A stretch of 64,000 nt of DNA, from positions 47,238-111,237 of the forward strand of contig NZ_JABFMP010000024.1 in NCBI RefSeq assembly GCF_013359595.1, written 5' to 3'. The position numbers were made by a program, and so were the translations under genes. How positions within the stretch are numbered: position 1 is the stretch's first letter; the number at the start of each line of letters is the position of its first letter. The notes below the pieces were generated by a model. That model had not been told where the DNA came from, did no database searches, and was given only the letters and a program-made list of their open reading frames with translations. Origin of the DNA: Pseudomonas sp. C1C7. GTDB taxonomy: Bacteria > Pseudomonadota > Gammaproteobacteria > Pseudomonadales > Pseudomonadaceae. Below, piece by piece: positions 18,083 to 26,497 of the stretch.

Positions 18083-18652
18083 TTAAAAATGCCGTTCGCG
18101 CCCCGCGAACAGGTCGCGTAAATTGCCGCGATGGCGCCAGACGATCAATCCCGTAAGGATCGTCATGGGCAGCAATGCCGCCGGTTCCTGCCAGGCCAGC
18201 AATGGCAGGGTCAACGGCGTGGCGATCAGGGCGGCCAGCGAGCTGGTGCGGGTCAGGTAGAACGTCAGCATCCAGGTGCAGACGGCCAGCAATGCGGCGG
18301 GTGGATACAGACCCAGCAACATCCCGGCGGCGGTGGCGACACCTTTGCCGCCGCGAAACCGGAAATACAGCGGGAACAGGTGACCGATGACGGCACAAAC
18401 GCCGATCCAGGCCTGATCCTGCAGCGAAAGGCCTGCAATGCCGGCGATCAGCACGGGTAGCAGGCCTTTGCACAGATCGCCCAGCAACGTCAGGATGGCG
18501 AGTTTCTTGCCGGCCAGACGCAACATGTTGGTGGCTCCGGCATTGCCCGAACCACTCATTCGCGGATCGGGATTACCGGTCAGGCGGCTGAGCAAAATGG
18601 CGAAGGACAGAGAGCCGAGCAGGTAGGCGAGGATCGCCAGTAACCAAAACAT
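18083..18652 (-). CDS. plsY: Glycerol-3-phosphate acyltransferase PlsY
   Basis: This inner-membrane enzyme acylates glycerol-3-phosphate with acyl-phosphate, the first step of phospholipid synthesis. The 189-residue product has about five membrane segments and the three PlsY motifs: SGSGNAGATN, FRFRGGKGVAT and a C-terminal HRGNLRDLF. The ATG at 18652 (MFWLLAILAYLLGS) was preferred over one three codons upstream. Divergent from folB. Confidence 0.97.
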   Translation of the reverse strand: MFWLLAILAYLLGSLSFAILLSRLTGNPDPRMSGSGNAGATNMLRLAGKKLAILTLLGDLCKGLLPVLIAGIAGLSLQDQAWIGVCAVIGHLFPLYFRFRGGKGVATAAGMLLGLYPPAALLAVCTWMLTFYLTRTSSLAALIATPLTLPLLAWQEPAALLPMTILTGLIVWRHRGNLRDLFAGRERHF

Positions 18653-18726
18653 GCTAACCATTCCGGGCGAGGACGCCCTGATTCTAACGGCGCAATGCGC
18701 CCTTGTCGTGTAGCGGAGAAAAGTGC

Positions 18727-19083
18727 TTGGACAGAGTGTTTATCGAGGGCCTGGAAGTCGACACCGTGATCGGTGCCTACGACTGGGAGCGAGGCATCCG
18801 ACAGTGCTTGCGTCTTGATCTGAGTTTCGCTTGGGATAATCGCCCGGCCGCGGCCGGTGATGACCTGACCCTGGCGCTCGATTACGCGAGCGTTTCGTCG
18901 CGCATCCAGGCCTTTGCCGAGCAGGCGCAGTTCCAGTTGGTGGAGACGTTCGCCGAGCGCCTGACCGAAGTGCTGATGAGCGAGTTCAAGATCACCTGGA
19001 TGCGCCTGAAGCTGACCAAGCCCGGCGCTGTTCCTGCCGCTACCGGTGGCGTGGGCGTGGAGATCGAGCGCGGATGTCGCTGA
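18727..19083 (+). CDS. folB: Dihydroneopterin aldolase
   Basis: FolB converts 7,8-dihydroneopterin to 6-hydroxymethyl-dihydropterin in folate synthesis. The 118-residue product has VFIEGLEVDTVIGAYDWER with the conserved pterin-binding Glu, and the late KLTKPGAV motif. It most likely starts with TTG at 18727, 8 bases after GGAG. The reading frame is open further upstream but without a better start. The gene overlaps folK by 10 bases, so the two consecutive folate enzymes are co-translated. Confidence 0.95.
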   Translation: MDRVFIEGLEVDTVIGAYDWERGIRQCLRLDLSFAWDNRPAAAGDDLTLALDYASVSSRIQAFAEQAQFQLVETFAERLTEVLMSEFKITWMRLKLTKPGAVPAATGGVGVEIERGCR

Positions 19084-19592
19084 CTCAGGTGTATCTCGGG
19101 CTCGGTAGCAATATCGAGCGCGAAACCCATTTACAGGCCGGTCTGGACGCCCTGACGGGATTTCTGGTGGATATCCGCTGTTCGCCGGTTTTTGAAAGCC
19201 AGCCGGTGGGAATCAAGAGCGGACCGTTCTTCAATTTCGTGGTGTCGGCTTACACCGATCTGCCGCTGATGGAACTGGATCGCCGGCTGAAATTCATCGA
19301 GGCCGACAACGGCCGCTATGCGCCGGACCGCAAGGGTCTGCCGCTGGACATCGATGTGCTGCTGTTTGGCGATCTGGTGGGCAACTTCGATGGTCTGGTT
19401 CTGCCGCGGGCCGAGATTCTGAAAAACGCCTTTGTGTTGTGGCCGCTGTCGCTGATTGCGCCGGATCGGGTGCATCCTGGCGTAGGAAAAAGCTTTGCGA
19501 CTCTTTGGAGTGAAGCGAAGATCGATCAGGTGTTGGCGCCGGTGGCGTTCGAGTGGCGTGGTGAGCAGCTGACGACTGCTGATTTGTTGTGA
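19074..19592 (+). CDS. folK: 6-hydroxymethyl-7,8-dihydropterin pyrophosphokinase
   Basis: FolK moves pyrophosphate from ATP to hydroxymethyl-dihydropterin, directly after FolB. The 172-residue protein has the YLGLGSN start, the RRLKFIEADNGR stretch and the DIDVLLFGD metal-binding motif of HPPK enzymes. It differs enough from long E. coli FolK to suggest a second-copy (FolK2-like) paralogue is possible. Its coupling to folB argues for the same pathway step. Confidence 0.94.
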   Translation: MSLTQVYLGLGSNIERETHLQAGLDALTGFLVDIRCSPVFESQPVGIKSGPFFNFVVSAYTDLPLMELDRRLKFIEADNGRYAPDRKGLPLDIDVLLFGDLVGNFDGLVLPRAEILKNAFVLWPLSLIAPDRVHPGVGKSFATLWSEAKIDQVLAPVAFEWRGEQLTTADLL

Positions 19593-19596
19593 TGCA

Positions 19597-19664
19597 AAAA
19601 GATCGCAGCCTTCGGCAGCTTCTACACGAATTCCTGTAGGAGCTGCCGAAGGCTGCGATCTTTT
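19597..19664. repeat. Long perfect inverted repeat, terminator-like
   Basis: AAAAGATCGCAGCCTTCGGC at 19597 begins a 24-base arm whose exact complement ends in TTTT at 19664, with a 20-base loop. This is a different repeat family from the GCTTGCTCGC REPs. It lies between the convergent folK and cca genes and should end both transcripts. Confidence 0.88.
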
Positions 19665-19673
19665 GATTTTTGC

Positions 19674-20897
19674 TCAGGCGTTTTCTTTGTAGGCCTTCAA
19701 CGCCTTGAGCCGTTCACGCTTGATCGCCTCACCCAACTCCGGCCCTTTGAATCCCTTCTCCAGCAACGGCTGAACCGCCACGCTTCGTGCGGCGTTCGCT
19801 GCGCCGCGCAAATAATCCGCCTGTGGATAACTTCGTTCCTCCAGACCTTTGCGCCCGCGGGCATCCATCTCGCACGCTGCGATGAACTCCTCGAAGCGTT
19901 GCGGCCGACGGTAGACGTCGAAGCTCTGCAGCAACTCCAGCAGGGTGGAGGGTTTCAACTCCAGGGCACGATGACCATGGGTGTGATACTCGCCCACCAG
20001 CAGCGCCAGTTCCTGGCAGTCCCTTGGCGCCTTGAAGCGCTCGTTGACCGCCTTGATCAGCTTGAGGCCCTTGAACTCATGGGCAATGTGCCGTGGCCAT
20101 TCCTCCTCCGGCGTCAGCCCTTTGCCCAGGTCATGCAGCAGGCAGGCCCAGCGTACGGTCAACGGTTGTTTGTGCGCAGCGGCTTGCTGCAGCACGCTGA
20201 GGGTATGCACCCCTGTGTCGATTTCCGGGTGGTGCGCCTCCGGTTGCGGTACGCCGAACAGCGCATCGACTTCCGGCATCAGCACCTTGAGTGCCCCGCA
20301 GGATCGCAGCACTTCGATGAATACCTGTGGCTGGTTTTCCATCAGTGCGCGGGATATTTCTTTCCAGCTCCGTTCCGCTGTCAGGGCTTGCAGCTCGCCG
20401 GATTCGCTGAGTTGCCGCATCAGTTCCAGCGTTTCAGGGGCGACCGTGAAGCCCAGTCCGGCATAGCGTGCGGCAAAGCGGGCAACGCGCAGAACCCTGA
20501 GGGGATCTTCGGCAAACGCTGGGGAAACGTGACGCAAAACCCGCGCTTGGAGGTCGCGTTGGCCGTGGTAGGGGTCGGTCAGATTCTGCTGATCGTCCTC
20601 GGCCATGGCATTGATCGTCAGGTCCCGACGGATCAGGTCTTCTTCGAGGGTGACTTCGGGGCTGGCGTGAAACGTGAAGCCGCCATAACCTCGGCCGCTT
20701 TTGCGTTCGGTTCGGGCGAGGGCGTATTCCTCACCGGACTTGGGGTGGAGAAACACCGGAAAATCCGCACCGACCGGGCGATAGCCCTGGGCAAGCATTT
20801 CTTCGGTCGTGGCGCCAACCACGACGCGGTCAATGTCGGTAACCGGTAGTCCCAGCAGGCGATCGCGTACCGCACCGCCAACTTTATAGATCCGCAT
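19674..20897 (-). CDS. cca: Multifunctional CCA tRNA nucleotidyltransferase
   Basis: This enzyme adds and repairs the CCA end of tRNAs. The 407-residue class II enzyme has VGGAVRDRLLG and the DID catalytic pair (residues ~21–23), then the RRDLTINAMA motif. A C-terminal HD domain (CLLHDLGKG) is expected to give 2',3'-cyclic phosphodiesterase, 2'-nucleotidase and phosphatase activities, as in E. coli. Downstream of spoVR on the same strand. Confidence 0.98.
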   Translation of the reverse strand: MRIYKVGGAVRDRLLGLPVTDIDRVVVGATTEEMLAQGYRPVGADFPVFLHPKSGEEYALARTERKSGRGYGGFTFHASPEVTLEEDLIRRDLTINAMAEDDQQNLTDPYHGQRDLQARVLRHVSPAFAEDPLRVLRVARFAARYAGLGFTVAPETLELMRQLSESGELQALTAERSWKEISRALMENQPQVFIEVLRSCGALKVLMPEVDALFGVPQPEAHHPEIDTGVHTLSVLQQAAAHKQPLTVRWACLLHDLGKGLTPEEEWPRHIAHEFKGLKLIKAVNERFKAPRDCQELALLVGEYHTHGHRALELKPSTLLELLQSFDVYRRPQRFEEFIAACEMDARGRKGLEERSYPQADYLRGAANAARSVAVQPLLEKGFKGPELGEAIKRERLKALKAYKENA

Positions 20898-20960
20898 AAA
20901 AAACCTCCGTTAGCTCGACAGGATAACCTTTACGTCGAACTTGCGGAGGTTCGAACAGGA

Positions 20961-22523
20961 TCAGAGATGGATGACAGCCAGGTCCAGGCGGCCGTAATCC
21001 CCCTCGGCATGTTCACTTCTGGGAGGGACGTGGTGGGTTTTCATCACCTGTTCCCCTTGCAGGGTTTCCAGGTGGATGTCGAAGCCCCAGAGTCGATGCA
21101 GGTGCTTGAGCACTTCCTCGGTGGACTCTCCCAGCGGTTTGCGGTCGTGTTGCTGGTGGCGCAGGGTCAGCGAGCGATCGCCGCGGCGGTCGATGCTGTA
21201 GATCTGCACGTTGGGTTCGCGATTGCCCAGGTTGTACTGGGCGGCCAGGGTTTCACGGATGATCCGGTAACCGCCCTCGTCATGAATCGCCGGGACCAGC
21301 AGATCGTCCTTTTGATCATCGTCGAGGATGCTGAACAGCTTCAGGTCGCGGATCACTTTGGGTGAAAGGTACTGCAGGATGAAACTCTCGTCCTTGAAGC
21401 TGCTCATGGCGAACTTGATGGTCGAGAGCCAGTCGCTGCCGGCAATTTCCGGGAACCAGCGGCGATCCTCGTCCGTCGGCTCCTCGCACATGCGCCGGAT
21501 GTCGCGGTACATGGCAAAGCCCAGGGCGTAGGGGTTGATACCGCTGTAGTAAGGGCTGTCAAAGCCAGGCTGGAACACCACGCTGGTGTGGGATGTCAGG
21601 AACTCCATCATGAAGCCGTCGGTGACCAGGCCTTCGTCGTACAGGTCATTCATCAGGGTGTAGTGCCAGAAGGTGGCCCAGCCTTCGTTCATCACCTGGG
21701 TCTGGCGTTGTGGATAAAAATACTGAGCGATCTTGCGCACGATACGCACGATTTCCCGTTGCCACGGCTCCAGCAGCGGAGCGTGTTTTTCAATGAAATA
21801 GAGAATGTTTTCCTGCGGTTCGGCAGGGAATCGGGCGTTGTCCTTTTCGCTGTACTTGTCCGCGCCTTTGGGAATGGTGCGCCACAGGTCATTGATCTGT
21901 TTCTGCAGGTGTTCTTCCCGGTCCTTTTGCCGGCGGCGCTCTTCTTCGGCGGAAATCGGATAAGGGCGTTTGTAGCGATCGACGCCATAGTTCATCAGGG
22001 CGTGGCAGGAATCGAGCAGGTCCTCGACCGCATCGATACCGTGACGCTCTTCGCACTGCATGATGTACTGCTTGGCGAACACCAGGTAATCGATGATCGA
22101 ACTGGCATCGGTCCAGGTGCGGAACAGGTAGTTACCCTTGAAGAAACTGTTGTGCCCGTAGCAGGCGTGGGCCACTACGAGCGCCTGCATGCAGATGGTG
22201 TTTTCCTCCATCAGATAGGCAATGCACGGGTCGGAGTTGATCACGATCTCGTAAGCCAGCCCCATCTGGCCGCGGGTGTAGGATTTTTCGGTGCTGAGGA
22301 AATGCTTGCCGTAGGACCAGTGGTGATAACCCAGCGGCATGCCGACAGAGGCATAGGCGTCCATCATCTGTTCGGCGGTGATCACTTCGATCTGGTTAGG
22401 GTAGGTATCGAGGGCATAGCGAGCCGCGATACGACTGATTTCACGGTCGTAGGCCTGGATCAGCTCGAATGTCCACTCGGAACCGGTGGAAATGGGTTGG
22501 CGCTTCTGCTCTTTGGCGGTCAT
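20961..22523 (-). CDS. ycgB: SpoVR family protein (YcgB)
   Basis: This is a 520-residue SpoVR/YcgB protein, conserved in bacteria with PrkA and YeaH. Its biochemical role is unsettled; in E. coli it is part of the stationary-phase, RpoS-linked response. Recognisable blocks include YHHWSYGKHF and NEGWATFWHYTLMNDLYDEG. The ATG overlaps the yeaH stop by 4 bases. It is the last gene of prkA–yeaH–spoVR. Confidence 0.97.
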   Translation of the reverse strand: MTAKEQKRQPISTGSEWTFELIQAYDREISRIAARYALDTYPNQIEVITAEQMMDAYASVGMPLGYHHWSYGKHFLSTEKSYTRGQMGLAYEIVINSDPCIAYLMEENTICMQALVVAHACYGHNSFFKGNYLFRTWTDASSIIDYLVFAKQYIMQCEERHGIDAVEDLLDSCHALMNYGVDRYKRPYPISAEEERRRQKDREEHLQKQINDLWRTIPKGADKYSEKDNARFPAEPQENILYFIEKHAPLLEPWQREIVRIVRKIAQYFYPQRQTQVMNEGWATFWHYTLMNDLYDEGLVTDGFMMEFLTSHTSVVFQPGFDSPYYSGINPYALGFAMYRDIRRMCEEPTDEDRRWFPEIAGSDWLSTIKFAMSSFKDESFILQYLSPKVIRDLKLFSILDDDQKDDLLVPAIHDEGGYRIIRETLAAQYNLGNREPNVQIYSIDRRGDRSLTLRHQQHDRKPLGESTEEVLKHLHRLWGFDIHLETLQGEQVMKTHHVPPRSEHAEGDYGRLDLAVIHL

Positions 22524-23791
22524 GTCACTAACCTGCGCTGGAAGAGTTCACGGAAGACCGGGTAGATATCTCCGGCCGAGACCAGTTGTTGCTGGGCAAA
22601 AGTGTCGGAAAAGGCTTCGGCAATGCGCTCGTACTCGAACCACAAGGCCTGATGTTCGCGCGGGGTGATCTCGACGTAAGTGTAGTACTGCACGAACGGC
22701 ATGATCTGGTTGATCAGGATGTCCCGGCAGATCGGCGAATCATCGTTCCAGTTGTCGCCGTCGGAAGCCTGGGCCGCGTAGATGTTCCATTCATTGGCCG
22801 GATAGCGCTCGGCCATGATCTCCTGCATCAGTTTCAGGGCGCTGGATACGATGGTGCCGCCAGTTTCCCGGGAATAGAAAAACTCCTCTTCGTCCACTTC
22901 GCGGGCGCTGGTGTGGTGGCGGATGAACACCACATCGATCTTGTCGTAGTTACGCTTGAGAAACAGATACAACAGGATGAAGAAGCGTTTGGCGATGTCC
23001 TTGGTCGCCTGGGTCATGGAGCCGGACACGTCCATCAGGCAGAACATCACCGCCTTGGAGCTGGGGTTGGGTTGCTTGATGAGCAGATTGTATTTGAGGT
23101 CGAAGGTATCGAGGAACGGCACGCGGTGAATGCGTGCGCTGAGTTTTTCGATTTCCGCTTCCAGTTCCTGAATATCGCCGAAGTTATCCGGCTCTTCCTG
23201 CCGAAGTCGCAGAAGTTCTTCCTTGGCCTCGCGCAGTTTCGCGCGGCTGCTGCCGGACAGGGCGATTCGCCGCGCATGGGCCGAACGCAGGGTGCGGATG
23301 ATGTTGATCCGCGATGGATTGCCTTCGTTACTGATCCCGGCGCGTACCGTCTTGAAAGTGTCGGTGCCGGTCAGGTTGCGCTTGACCAGGTTGGGCAGCT
23401 CGAGGTCCTCGAACATGAATTCGAGGAATTCCTCCTGGGTGATCTGGAAGACGAACTCGTCCATCCCTTCACCCGAATTACCGGCCTTGCCAGGCCCTCT
23501 GCCGCCACCACCTCCCGGCGGGCGTGCAATGTGCTCGCCGCTGGTGAATTCCTTGTTGCCGGGATGTACGACGGTCTGTTTGCCACCGCGACCATGGTGA
23601 AGCACGGGCTCATCGATGTCGCGGCCGGGAATGCTGATTTGCTCGCCATGTTCCATATCCGTGATGGAACGCCGGCTGACTGCCTCTTCGACGGCCTTTT
23701 TGATGTGGTCACGGTAGCGCCGCAGAAACCGCTGACGGTTTACCGTGCTCTTGTTCTTGCCATTGAGACGTCGGTCGATCACATAGCTCAT
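22520..23791 (-). CDS. yeaH: YeaH/YhbH family protein (DUF444)
   Basis: This 423-residue DUF444 protein acts with the PrkA kinase. It carries a Gly-rich stretch (GGGGGRGPGKAG, ~residue 92) and a C-terminal von Willebrand A-like domain with a MIDAS-type motif (CLMDVSGSM, ~residue 255). In E. coli YeaG and YeaH cooperate in nitrogen-starvation and stationary-phase survival. It overlaps spoVR by 4 bases and is separated from prkA by a 123-base gap with a large hairpin. Confidence 0.97.
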   Translation of the reverse strand: MSYVIDRRLNGKNKSTVNRQRFLRRYRDHIKKAVEEAVSRRSITDMEHGEQISIPGRDIDEPVLHHGRGGKQTVVHPGNKEFTSGEHIARPPGGGGGRGPGKAGNSGEGMDEFVFQITQEEFLEFMFEDLELPNLVKRNLTGTDTFKTVRAGISNEGNPSRINIIRTLRSAHARRIALSGSSRAKLREAKEELLRLRQEEPDNFGDIQELEAEIEKLSARIHRVPFLDTFDLKYNLLIKQPNPSSKAVMFCLMDVSGSMTQATKDIAKRFFILLYLFLKRNYDKIDVVFIRHHTSAREVDEEEFFYSRETGGTIVSSALKLMQEIMAERYPANEWNIYAAQASDGDNWNDDSPICRDILINQIMPFVQYYTYVEITPREHQALWFEYERIAEAFSDTFAQQQLVSAGDIYPVFRELFQRRLVT

Positions 23792-23819
23792 AGGCCCCTC
23801 CGGGGAGCTTCAAGTCGTA

Positions 23820-23912
23820 AGCTTCAAGCGACAAGTGAAAGCGCCATCGGGTCCCGGAGACCGGGACTCAACCGCTTTTCACTTGCAGCTTGTAGCTGGA
23901 AGCTTGCCGCTG
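23820..23912. repeat. Large inverted-repeat element between prkA and yeaH
   Basis: GTCCCGG/CCGGGAC (23851–23867) is nested in AAGTGAAAGCG/CGCTTTTCACTT (23833–23884) and flanked by AGCTTC/GAAGCT. This makes one long cruciform inside the operon. Similar GCAGCT(T/C)GTAGCT wording recurs near 40847, so it is probably a repeat family. It may stabilise or split the prkA–yeaH mRNA. Confidence 0.65.
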
Positions 23913-23914
23913 CT

Positions 23915-25837
23915 TCACTGCGACTTCCGGACCCGTAGGTACCATTCGGAAAGAAGCCGTACCTGTTTGTCGGTGTAGCCCCGCTCGACCATCCGTGTGA
24001 CGAAGTCGTTGTGTTTCTGCTGGTCTTCTTTGCTGGCCTTGGCATTGAAGCTGATGACCGGCAGCAGGTCCTCGGTGTTGGAGAACATTTTCTTCTCGAT
24101 GACCACCCGCAGTTTTTCGTAGCTGAGCCAGGTCGGGTTCTTGCCGTTGTTGTTGGCCCGGGCGCGCAAGACGAAGTTGACGATTTCGTTGCGGAAATCC
24201 TTCGGATTGCTGATGCCGGCCGGTTTCTCGATTTTTTCCAGTTCCTCGTTGAGTGCCACGCGGTTGAGGATTTCGCCGGTTTCCGGATCGCGGTATTCCT
24301 GGTCCTGGATCCAGAAGTCGGCGTACAGCACGTAACGATCGAAGATGTTCTGGCCGTACTCGCTGTAAGACTCGAGGTAGGCGGTCTGGATCTCCTTGCC
24401 GATGAATTCGATATAACGCGGTGCCAGGTATTCCTTCAAATATCGCAGGTAGCGCTCGCGGGTCTCGGCCTGGAATTGTTCCTGTTCGATCTGTTGTTCC
24501 AGCACGTAGAGCAGGTGCACCGGGTTGGCGGCGATTTCGTGCGGGTCGAAGTTGAACACCTTGGACAGGATCTTGAACGCGAAACGGGTCGACAGTCCGT
24601 TCATGCCTTCGTCGACGCCGGCGTTGTCGCGGTACTCCTGGATCGACTTGGCCTTCGGATCGGTGTCCTTGAGGTTCTCGCCGTCATACACGCGCATCTT
24701 GGAATAGATGTTCGAGTTTTCCGGCTCCTTCAGGCGAGAGAGCACGGTGAACTGGGCGAGCATCTTCAGGGTGTCGGGCGCGCAGTGGGCCTTGGCCAGC
24801 GAGCTGTTGAACAGCAGTTTGTCGTAGATCTTCACTTCGTCGCTGACGCGCAGGCAGTACGGCACTTTGACGATGTAGATCCGGTCGATGAACGCTTCGT
24901 TGTTCTTGTTGTTGCGGAAGGTATGCCATTCCGATTCGTTGGAGTGGGCCAGCAGGATCCCGGTAAACGGAATCGCGCCCAGGCCTTCGGTACTGTTGTA
25001 GTTGCCTTCCTGAGTGGCAGTCAGCAGTGGGTGCAGCACCTTGATCGGCGCCTTGAACATTTCGACGAATTCCATCAGGCCTTGGTTGGCCCGGCACAGT
25101 GCGCCCGAGTAGCTGTAGGCGTCGGCGTCGTTTTGCGGGAATTCTTCCAGTTTGCGGATATCGACCTTGCCCACCAGTGCCGAGATGTCCTGGTTGTTTT
25201 CATCTCCCGGCTCGGTTTTGGCCACGGCGATCTGGTTGAGGATCGACGGGTAGAGTTTGACCACGCGGAACTGGCTGATGTCGCCACCGAATTCGGCGAG
25301 GCGCTTGGTGGCCCAAGGCGACATGATGGTGTTCAGGTATCGACGTGGAATGCCGAAATCTTCCTCGAGAATCGCGCCGTCTTCAGTGGCGTTGAACAGA
25401 CCCAGTGGCGATTCGAATACCGGCGAGCCCTTGATCGCGTAGAAGGGCACGCGCTCCATCAGTTGCTTGAGCTTCTCGGCCAGGGACGATTTACCGCCAC
25501 CGACTGGGCCGAGCAGATAGAGGATCTGTTTCTTCTCTTCCAGGCCCTGAGCGGCATGGCGGAAATACGACACGATCTGGTCGATGCATTCTTCCATCCC
25601 GTGGAAGTCTTCAAAGGCCGGATAGCGGCGGATCACCTTGTTGGAGAAAATTCGCGACAGCCTCGAGTTGGTCGAGGTGTCCAGCAGCTCCGGTTCACCG
25701 ATGGCAAGGAGCAGACGCTCGGCGGCGGAAACGTAGGCGCTACGGTCCTTTTTGCACAGCTCCAGGTACTCTTGCAGCGAGAGTTCTTCCTGGCGTGTGG
25801 ACTCGAAACGTTGTTGGAAGTGGCTAAAGATACTCAT
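23915..25837 (-). CDS. prkA: PrkA serine protein kinase (YeaG)
   Basis: This 640-residue kinase acts in stress and nutrient-limitation signalling. The N-terminal AAA-type domain contains the P-loop GPVGGGKSSLAEKL (~residue 110). The C-terminal part is the PrkA kinase-like domain. It heads the operon prkA–yeaH–spoVR. An upstream stretch fits an RpoS-type -10 element, in line with control of the E. coli homologues. Length and sequence are typical. Confidence 0.98.
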   Translation of the reverse strand: MSIFSHFQQRFESTRQEELSLQEYLELCKKDRSAYVSAAERLLLAIGEPELLDTSTNSRLSRIFSNKVIRRYPAFEDFHGMEECIDQIVSYFRHAAQGLEEKKQILYLLGPVGGGKSSLAEKLKQLMERVPFYAIKGSPVFESPLGLFNATEDGAILEEDFGIPRRYLNTIMSPWATKRLAEFGGDISQFRVVKLYPSILNQIAVAKTEPGDENNQDISALVGKVDIRKLEEFPQNDADAYSYSGALCRANQGLMEFVEMFKAPIKVLHPLLTATQEGNYNSTEGLGAIPFTGILLAHSNESEWHTFRNNKNNEAFIDRIYIVKVPYCLRVSDEVKIYDKLLFNSSLAKAHCAPDTLKMLAQFTVLSRLKEPENSNIYSKMRVYDGENLKDTDPKAKSIQEYRDNAGVDEGMNGLSTRFAFKILSKVFNFDPHEIAANPVHLLYVLEQQIEQEQFQAETRERYLRYLKEYLAPRYIEFIGKEIQTAYLESYSEYGQNIFDRYVLYADFWIQDQEYRDPETGEILNRVALNEELEKIEKPAGISNPKDFRNEIVNFVLRARANNNGKNPTWLSYEKLRVVIEKKMFSNTEDLLPVISFNAKASKEDQQKHNDFVTRMVERGYTDKQVRLLSEWYLRVRKSQ

Positions 25838-26017
25838 GACGTCACCTCGCTCGATACGTGGAGCCGACGCCGGATCACTCAGTCGATGCTGGCAGCGACC
25901 GAACAGGCAGTCGCTGTTTACCCCCCAGAAACCTTCCGAAGCTGACGACTCCGAAAGCTACTCCCGATGATCCGTGCGCCGGTGTACCGGCTCTCCCCTG
26001 TTTTGGATGGCCTGCGC

Positions 26018-26028
26018 TTAAGGATAGT
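26018..26028 (-). promoter_or_regulatory. Possible RpoS-type extended -10 element for prkA
   Basis: On the minus strand ACTATCCTTAA is close to the sigma-S consensus KCTAYACTTAA and lies about 180 bases before the prkA ATG. The rest of the 297-base gap 25838–26134 holds a small GCCGG/CCGGC hairpin at about 25979–25991 and no gene. Confidence 0.35.
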
Positions 26029-26100
26029 TGGGAATTCGGGAGGTAAAGGCGAGATACGTAATTAGTTGTGGCTGACCGTTCGTCTGCCACCGCGCCAGCC

Positions 26101-26123
26101 CGCGCAAGCCGGGGGCTTGCGCG
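26101..26123. terminator. Hairpin after glpE
   Basis: CGCGCAAGCC/GGCTTGCGCG with a 3-base loop lies 12 bases past the glpE stop. No T run follows on the minus strand, so it is a stabilising or weak terminator hairpin. Confidence 0.5.
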
Positions 26124-26134
26124 TTACAAAAATA

Positions 26135-26464
26135 TTATTCGGAGATGCCTTGCGCAGTTTCCGAAGGAAAAGTCGTACGCCACAGTTCAAAGCCGCCATC
26201 CATGCTGTAGACGTCGGAGAAACCCTGGCTGATCAGGTAGGCCGCCGCGCTCTGGCTGGAGTTGCCGTGATAGCAGACCACCACGGTCGGCGCGTCGAGG
26301 TCGGCGTTGCGAATGAAGTCGGAGACCGAGTGGTTATCCAGGTGCTTCGAGCCGCTGATGTGCAGCGCGGCATAGGTGGCCGGGTCGCGGATGTCGACCA
26401 CGACTGCGCCCTGTTCGCGCAGGGCGTGGGCCTGTTCCGGGGGAATACGTTTGAATTCGCTCAT
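26135..26464 (-). CDS. glpE: Thiosulfate sulfurtransferase GlpE (rhodanese)
   Basis: This single-domain cytoplasmic rhodanese has 109 residues and transfers sulfane sulfur from thiosulfate to cyanide or thioredoxin. The active-site loop is CYHGNSSQ with the catalytic Cys near residue 64, and the N-terminal VVVDIRDPATYAALHI is typical. It follows apaH on the minus strand with a 33-base gap and is probably the last gene of the lptD–apaH series. Confidence 0.96.
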   Translation of the reverse strand: MSEFKRIPPEQAHALREQGAVVVDIRDPATYAALHISGSKHLDNHSVSDFIRNADLDAPTVVVCYHGNSSQSAAAYLISQGFSDVYSMDGGFELWRTTFPSETAQGISE

Positions 26465-26497
26465 GGCGGGCTCCTGTGGCTCGGCTGAAAGCGCAGT

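Noticed and set aside
24011..25945. 644-codon open frame opposite prkA
   Set aside because: Shadow of prkA; runs through its promoter with no SD.
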